From contig VZSE01009546.1 in assembly GCA_013398275.1 (NCBI GenBank), forward strand, positions 248,001 through 312,000: a DNA stretch of 64,000 nt, in the 5' to 3' direction. This stretch comes from Promerops cafer. Taxonomy: Eukaryota > Chordata > Aves > Passeriformes > Nectariniidae. The position numbers and the translations under genes are program-made. Position 1 is the first letter of the stretch; every line of letters starts with the position of its first letter. The notes beneath the pieces are model-generated. The model saw nothing but the letters and a program-made list of their open reading frames with translations. It was not told the DNA's origin and ran no database searches. Of this stretch, positions 58,761 to 64,000 are shown in pieces.

Positions 58761-61700
58761 CAACATCCTTCTGAATTACTTACAGAGCGAAAAGTGCCGC
58801 AATGCCCTGCAGTCTCACGCATCATCCTTTTTATTGTCCCAGCTGCAGCACTTCTTGGTGACAAGGCTTTTGCTCTGGCTTAGGTATAAGAGCTGGCAAT
58901 TGTAGTGCATACTGCTCATTTCTTTCCATCATGATTCATAAATACTATGGAAACAGTCTGCTCCTTGACTTGCAGGTGTAATTGTCATTGAGTTCAGCAG
59001 AACCTGTGGCAAATGCAGTAAATGTGTTTCAGGGCAAAAAAACATCCTCTGCTTGATAAACTGGCTAAATGACAGAGGAGATCTCTCATACTCTACAAAC
59101 CTTCTCTTGTTCTGAGGGGACTTGCAGCTATAGTCTGAACACAATAGCCAAATCCTCAACATGTAGTTTGTGAATGAGTGTATGTTTTGGATGTCACGTG
59201 ATGGGTGCATTACACCGGAGCCGCTATTATCAGTGTCTTTCAGAATGCTAGTCATGCACTGCTTGGTTTTTATACTAATCTAACACAGTCAAATGCACTT
59301 CCTAAAATTAGAACTCTACACAATTTCAGTTGAAAAAGAACAGATAGTCTCCGTAGTTATTTATTGCTGAACATGGTCCACAGAATGTTTAGGAGTGAAC
59401 AAAGTAGTAGAAATCTATAGCAAAGTATTTTCTAGTAGTGTTTGTGATGGTTTTGTAATTTCTTTGTAAGACTAGAAGCATGTAGGTTTGCAAAATGTCA
59501 GGTTTTTTTAGAAATATTTGTGCCTAACTATAACATAAATTCTTGAAGTATACTGGGAGCAGTTAAATTGGTGTATGTTGAACAGATGAATCAATCGAGA
59601 TGATAAGAACTTACATTAATTTAGTTATTATTTTGAATGCATCTTAAGTGCAAGGCATAAAAAGCGAATCTTAGGTGGAAAAACACTTCAAACATATAAG
59701 AAGTTTTCAGGAAACTCTTTGCAATGAAATGAAACTACAGAATAAATATTAAAGGAAAAGATAGTTTTCAAATAAAGGATATGCTTTTTGGCTCTGATTT
59801 AAACAGCATTGTCTCATCCAGATTATGAAAAATATTGCATCAAAGCATCCTGTAACAGCAGAGAAATAGATGCCTACTGGTAACCACAAATGTGCACAAA
59901 TACAAACAAGTATGTGTATTTCTACCAGTATAGACTAACAAACAAACATAACTTCAGTACTCTGTCTGGAAAATATTTTGTTCAAGATATGCTAAAATTG
60001 GCAGGGCAACTTTATACCAATCATCTCCTGTTCTGACATGTTTTATGAAAAAACCATGGGAAATGTGTATGTGTGTATCCTCTTCTCAGCAACAGTCAGA
60101 AAGGACAAAAGACAACTTGCACATTGAAAATCCTCAGAAATGCAGAATCAAAGGACATTTTTTCACCTATTACATATACTTTCTGCACTGACCAGCCTAT
60201 ATTAGAAATAGCATGTACTAGCAGATATTGGATTTTTATCCTCTTCTTGGTAGAATTCAGAAAGGTTTTCTTCAATTATTTAAGCAGAGGGGCAATAAAT
60301 AAACTAAAGTAACCATTAATATGGTACCTCTTGTATTAAAAAAAAAAAAAAGGAAAATAAGCAATGAGCATGAATATAAACAACAGAAAATATAAATAAG
60401 AAAATAAAAAACTACCATATGGTCTTCATGCTGGTTGTCCAGCAGAGACACAAGGCAGAGTGCTCTCCAGGTGCACAGGGGTGTGATGGAGAGACATCTG
60501 GGAGATTTCTGAAGCTGTGGTGGCCATCAGGACAATGCACCTCGTCCCACAATGCCCTAATAAAGAGCCACCAAAGCCAGGGATAGGACTGATCATCCTG
60601 GTGGTGATATGCCGAACCTTGTGCACATGAAGTCAAAAGACAGAACTGAAAATGCTAAAAATCCTCCTGGTGGATGCAAATTGTCCTGAAAATATTAGAG
60701 TGGAGTTCTGGTGGTTTTTTTTTTTTTCTTTAAGCGAGCACAAATCCAATTGATAAGAGCAACTGCGCTGATGCAGCATAATGTTTTCAGTAAGAGCTGT
60801 TACTACAAGACTTTGAGCACGTATTCTTCCACATTGAAAGTTTGCTTTTTCATTGAAAGTTTTGCTTTTTAATATATGTATGGAAGTATGAAGGACTACT
60901 GACTGCCAGTTGATTCTTCAGCTCTGTGTGACCCATACATTTTGATCAACATTCTGGAAGAAAATCTACTAAGAAAAGCGCGTAAGATACATATGTAAAA
61001 TTTGCAGAAGATACTGAGTCTTGTGGCTTGCTAAAATAGGGTAAAATACTCAGTTTGAACTCAAAAACTTGGTCAACTTTGGAGCAACCTAGTAATGTGG
61101 TGTGTTTTAATATAAGCAGAAACAAGCTAGAAACCCAAACATGACTAAGTTTGCTTCCTCCCCATGAATAGGGCTTTCTGACATACCTGTAACTAGTCAT
61201 TCACAAAATGGGTTTAGGGAGGAGGTGGGATCCTGTATCTTTCTCCAGTTTAACCTCAAGTTTGGTCAGTATTTTTCAGGTCTGAAGTAAGTAACATTGT
61301 TGTAATTTAGGGGTCTGATGCAAATAACATCAGATAAAATTTGCTGGTTTTATGCAGGTGGGTAGATGAGTAAAATTAAGCACTGTGACAGTCTAAATGA
61401 GTAACAGCCATCCTTTTTGCTGTAACCCACATAAAATTATAAAAAAATGTATCCTTTGATAAACAACATAGCTTACCAGAATTGAGTATATCACTCACAT
61501 CCCCTTTTTCCACCACAAGCTGTGCTATAGCTCAAGCCAGACAGATCATCACAGACATGTCAGACATGCTGCTGTCCAACTTTTTGTTTGTCCAGAAGTG
61601 TGTAAGGTGCAAAATAATACCCAGGTTTAACTGCAGGCAAACCATTTGCAGAGAATAAACAGAGAATTACACATGCCCAACCTTGGACTGGCCAGAGTGT

Positions 61701-62673
61701 GGGAAGGCTCACCCTTTCCTCAATGAGTCATTTCAGGGGCACTAAATATCTCCCTGCCTCTAAAGACGGATTTTATCAGAGAACAAATTTGCTTAACTAG
61801 AAGAAAAAATTTTCTTTGTATAGGAACATCATGGATCTGTCAGGTAACACATATTAAATAAGTTTTGAACACAGATCTCTGAATTCCTTTTTTCCTGCTT
61901 GTCACCTTACAGGAGAAGGTGACCCCCTCACTTGCCTTTCAGACCAAAAACAGTCAAACTGTTAGCTCAAACCCCTTGCTTAGGAAAGTCTTTTTCTTTC
62001 CATAATGCCAGAGGGAGGTCTGCTTTCTTCTGGACACAGGCCCCCTCTTTGTGCCAAATCCTTTCTCCTTCTGCAGGCTTCCATGTCAGTTCCCCCTCAT
62101 GTCATAGAAGCATTTTGTGCTGCTTGTGTCCAGGAAGGGTGCAGTTCTCCCTTCAGAGGGTTCCCAGACTATAGAAAGCAGGAAAATTTTTTTCTTTCCT
62201 TTGGACAGTCTTCTTGCACTCTTAACAAAACGTGGTAAATATTACTCACAGAACACTCACTTGCTAACTCCTTGCACCATTACCCTTAATCAGGCTGAGA
62301 ACTATTAATAAACTGGTTCCTGGAATAAATCAGCATTTAGCACTATTTGTTGCAACAACAAAGAGACCTTTATCTTATATTACATGTATTATATATACAA
62401 TATATTTAATAAACTTTAGTTCCACTTGGCAGGACAAGCTGCATCCTGTCTGCTTCAGAAGAAAAGACATTCTAAAGAGAATGCAGTTGCAAATTTTTCA
62501 GACATTAGAACAAAAATTAAAGTGAAAATTGGAAGTGGTGAGTACAATAAATCAAATAAAAGAGAAAACAAGTGCTGTGAAAGAGCATAAAAAGAAACCA
62601 ACAAATAAAAAGATGCTGCAGTATATAGAAACAGGAAAATATTGCAGCCTCAGTTCTTACTGTTCTCACTGTT
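58761..62673. other. Gene desert, no gene seen
   Basis: AT-rich non-coding sequence. An A-run is at 60337-60351 and a T-run at 60715-60727. An imperfect tandem duplication of about 19 bases, CATTGAAAGTTTGCTTTTT, is at 60833-60870. A GC-richer patch at 60420-60640 is noted separately. Confidence 0.6.
60420..60640 (-). other. Unexplained GC-richer segment with overlapping minus-strand frames
   Basis: About 220 bases are compositionally distinct from the AT-rich surroundings. Two minus-strand frames run through it (60412-60636 and 60426-60626). On the minus strand it is followed by AT-rich sequence ending in a long T-run. I do not recognise either translation. It could be a relic of a processed pseudogene, an unclassified old repeat, or chance composition. 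Confidence 0.25.
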
Positions 62674-63058
62674 TGAGAGAGTTGGAGACATTCAATCTGG
62701 AGAAGGAAATGTTTCGAGAAGAGCTTAGGGCACCTTCCAGTACCTAAAGGGGGCCTACATGAAGGCTGGAGAGGGACTTTTCCAAAGGGCTTGTAGAGAC
62801 AGGACAAGGGGCAAATGAATTTAAGCTGAAGGAGGGCAGGTTTAGATTAGGTATTAGGGAGAAATTCTTTATTGTGATGGTGATGAAGTTGGCCAGAGAA
62901 GTTGTGGCTGCTCCATCACCAGAGGTGTTCAAGACCAGGCTGGGTGTGGCTCTGAGCAACCTGGTCTGATGAAAGGTGTCCTTGCCCATGACAGAGAGGT
63001 TGGAATTAGATGACCTTTTAGGTGTCTTTCAACCCAAACCATTCTATGGTTCTGTGAA
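62674..63058 (+). mobile_element. CR1 LINE, 5'-truncated copy
   Basis: A plus-strand CR1 3' segment runs from the ORF2 C-terminal remnant (readable pieces LRELETFNLEK and LRAPSST, frame broken) through CTTCCAGTACCTAAAGGGGG, GGACAAGGGGCAAATG and AGATTAGGTATTAGGGAGAA. GCAACCTGGTCTGATG follows, and it terminates at CAACCCAAACCATTCTATGG plus TTCTGTG. The last bases match the ATTCTATG-type CR1 terminus. The moderate divergence suggests an avian-lineage subfamily. Confidence 0.92.
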
Positions 63059-64000
63059 TTGTTTTCCATAGTGGGTAAAGCATTTAATAAAAATATATCC
63101 TGCTCATAATTTAAGATTATTACACTCTATTTCTATTTTGCACTACTGTGATTTATAATCTCCTACAAGGTTCTTTTGATGTGTGAATTAGTTGCTACTT
63201 CTTCTTTTCAGGACAGCAAAGATTTCGTCATTCACATATTTATCGATATTTTTCTGAATTGATAATATTGGCAGTTCTGCCCACATTTACAGCCGATATT
63301 AGAGCAGAATGGATTCCTACCTTCTCAATGGCCATACAAGATGTGAACTTTGAATGCAGTCATTAAATATTAAAAATATTTTTACTTTTAATTTTCACAA
63401 ACACTACCTTAAGTTTTAAGAATAAAAGTGTTAAGGTATGAAAAATATTATTTATTCATTTTTATTTTGGCATGTTTCTGAGCTGTGAAGAATAAATAGA
63501 TATCTTATCTATGACAAGAACTTAATAAGCTATTTCTCATCACGGCGCTTAAACGTGTTGACAAAAGGAAAAAAGGAATCAAAATTATCTGACTATTCAT
63601 AAAATATGGATTTAATACATTAGCTATTAAATATTCTTTTAGCATTGATAGAATGGCTTGAATAATAAATACTTCTAGCTGTAAATAATGTATTCTATTT
63701 CTAAAACCTCTGAACCTCTTATACCCTCAAATTTAATTTGATCAGGTCTAAAAAGTCTTGGCTGGAATTTCTCTTCTAAGAATTGGAAGGCTGACGTCTT
63801 TACTGGGATAACTGGGAATGAGCATGGCCTCTCTGGAGATACAAATAGAAGACCCATCTGCCTGGGCTCTGCCTGGCTCATTGCAGTTTGTTTTTCATTC
63901 TTACCCTCCTCGTTCCTGCAGGGAGTGAGAACTCCAGAGCCTTCCCCCAACTGCTGCTAGCCTTGGGGAAGGGTATTACAGCTCCCTGAGGGATTCCTCT
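63059..64000. other. No gene seen
   Basis: AT-rich sequence to the right edge, with homeodomain-like TAAT words. The minus-strand frame at 63675-63950 resembles no family I know. Confidence 0.6.

Noticed and set aside
1..64000. CRISPR arrays, operons, tRNA or rRNA genes
   Set aside because: No regularly spaced direct repeats, no tRNA-like cloverleaf boxes and no rRNA sequence were seen. The gene structure is that of a vertebrate chromosome.

Overview
The window looks like a piece of a bird chromosome. Coding sequence is sparse and split by introns. CR1 retrotransposon copies ending in the ATTCTATG-type 3' motif are present, together with a long terminal repeat of an endogenous-retrovirus (ERVL-like) family that I know from Neoaves genomes. 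The species cannot be named from this sequence.

The only protein-coding gene I can support is at the left edge on the minus strand: the first two coding exons of the Iroquois homeobox gene IRX4. Coding exon 1 lies at 2049-2093 and coding exon 2 at 848-1099. Both have consensus GT-AG splice sites and join in phase 0 to give the IRX4-specific N-terminus (99 residues). The homeodomain and the rest of the gene lie beyond position 1, outside the window. A CpG island covers exon 2 and its flanks. A CRE plus TATA-like pair near 2460-2487 is the best candidate core promoter.

From about 2.5 to 9.2 kb the sequence looks regulatory. Blocks rich in homeodomain, octamer, FOX and MEIS-type words lie near 2.7, 3.4-3.7, 6.95-7.3 and 8.03-8.62 kb. 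Two GC-rich islands (7.3-8.03 and 8.64-9.12 kb) carry no recognisable gene. Long open frames through these islands appear on both strands and are best explained by GC-rich composition.

From about 9.2 to 64 kb the window is an AT-rich gene desert, as expected for the long interval upstream of IRX4 in the IRXA cluster (IRX4-IRX2-IRX1 in other vertebrates). I found no convincing exon, tRNA, rRNA or CRISPR. The desert holds scattered candidate conserved non-coding elements, simple repeats, a solo LTR (52557-53183) and several CR1 copies. One cluster (56.7-58.8 kb) looks like a younger CR1 inserted into a much older CR1.

The regulatory calls rest on visual motif content and knowledge of the locus. 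No alignment was possible, so conservation is inferred throughout. I did not find a new multi-gene system; the most useful leads are the gene-less CpG islands flanked by motif-rich blocks and the clustered enhancer candidates.
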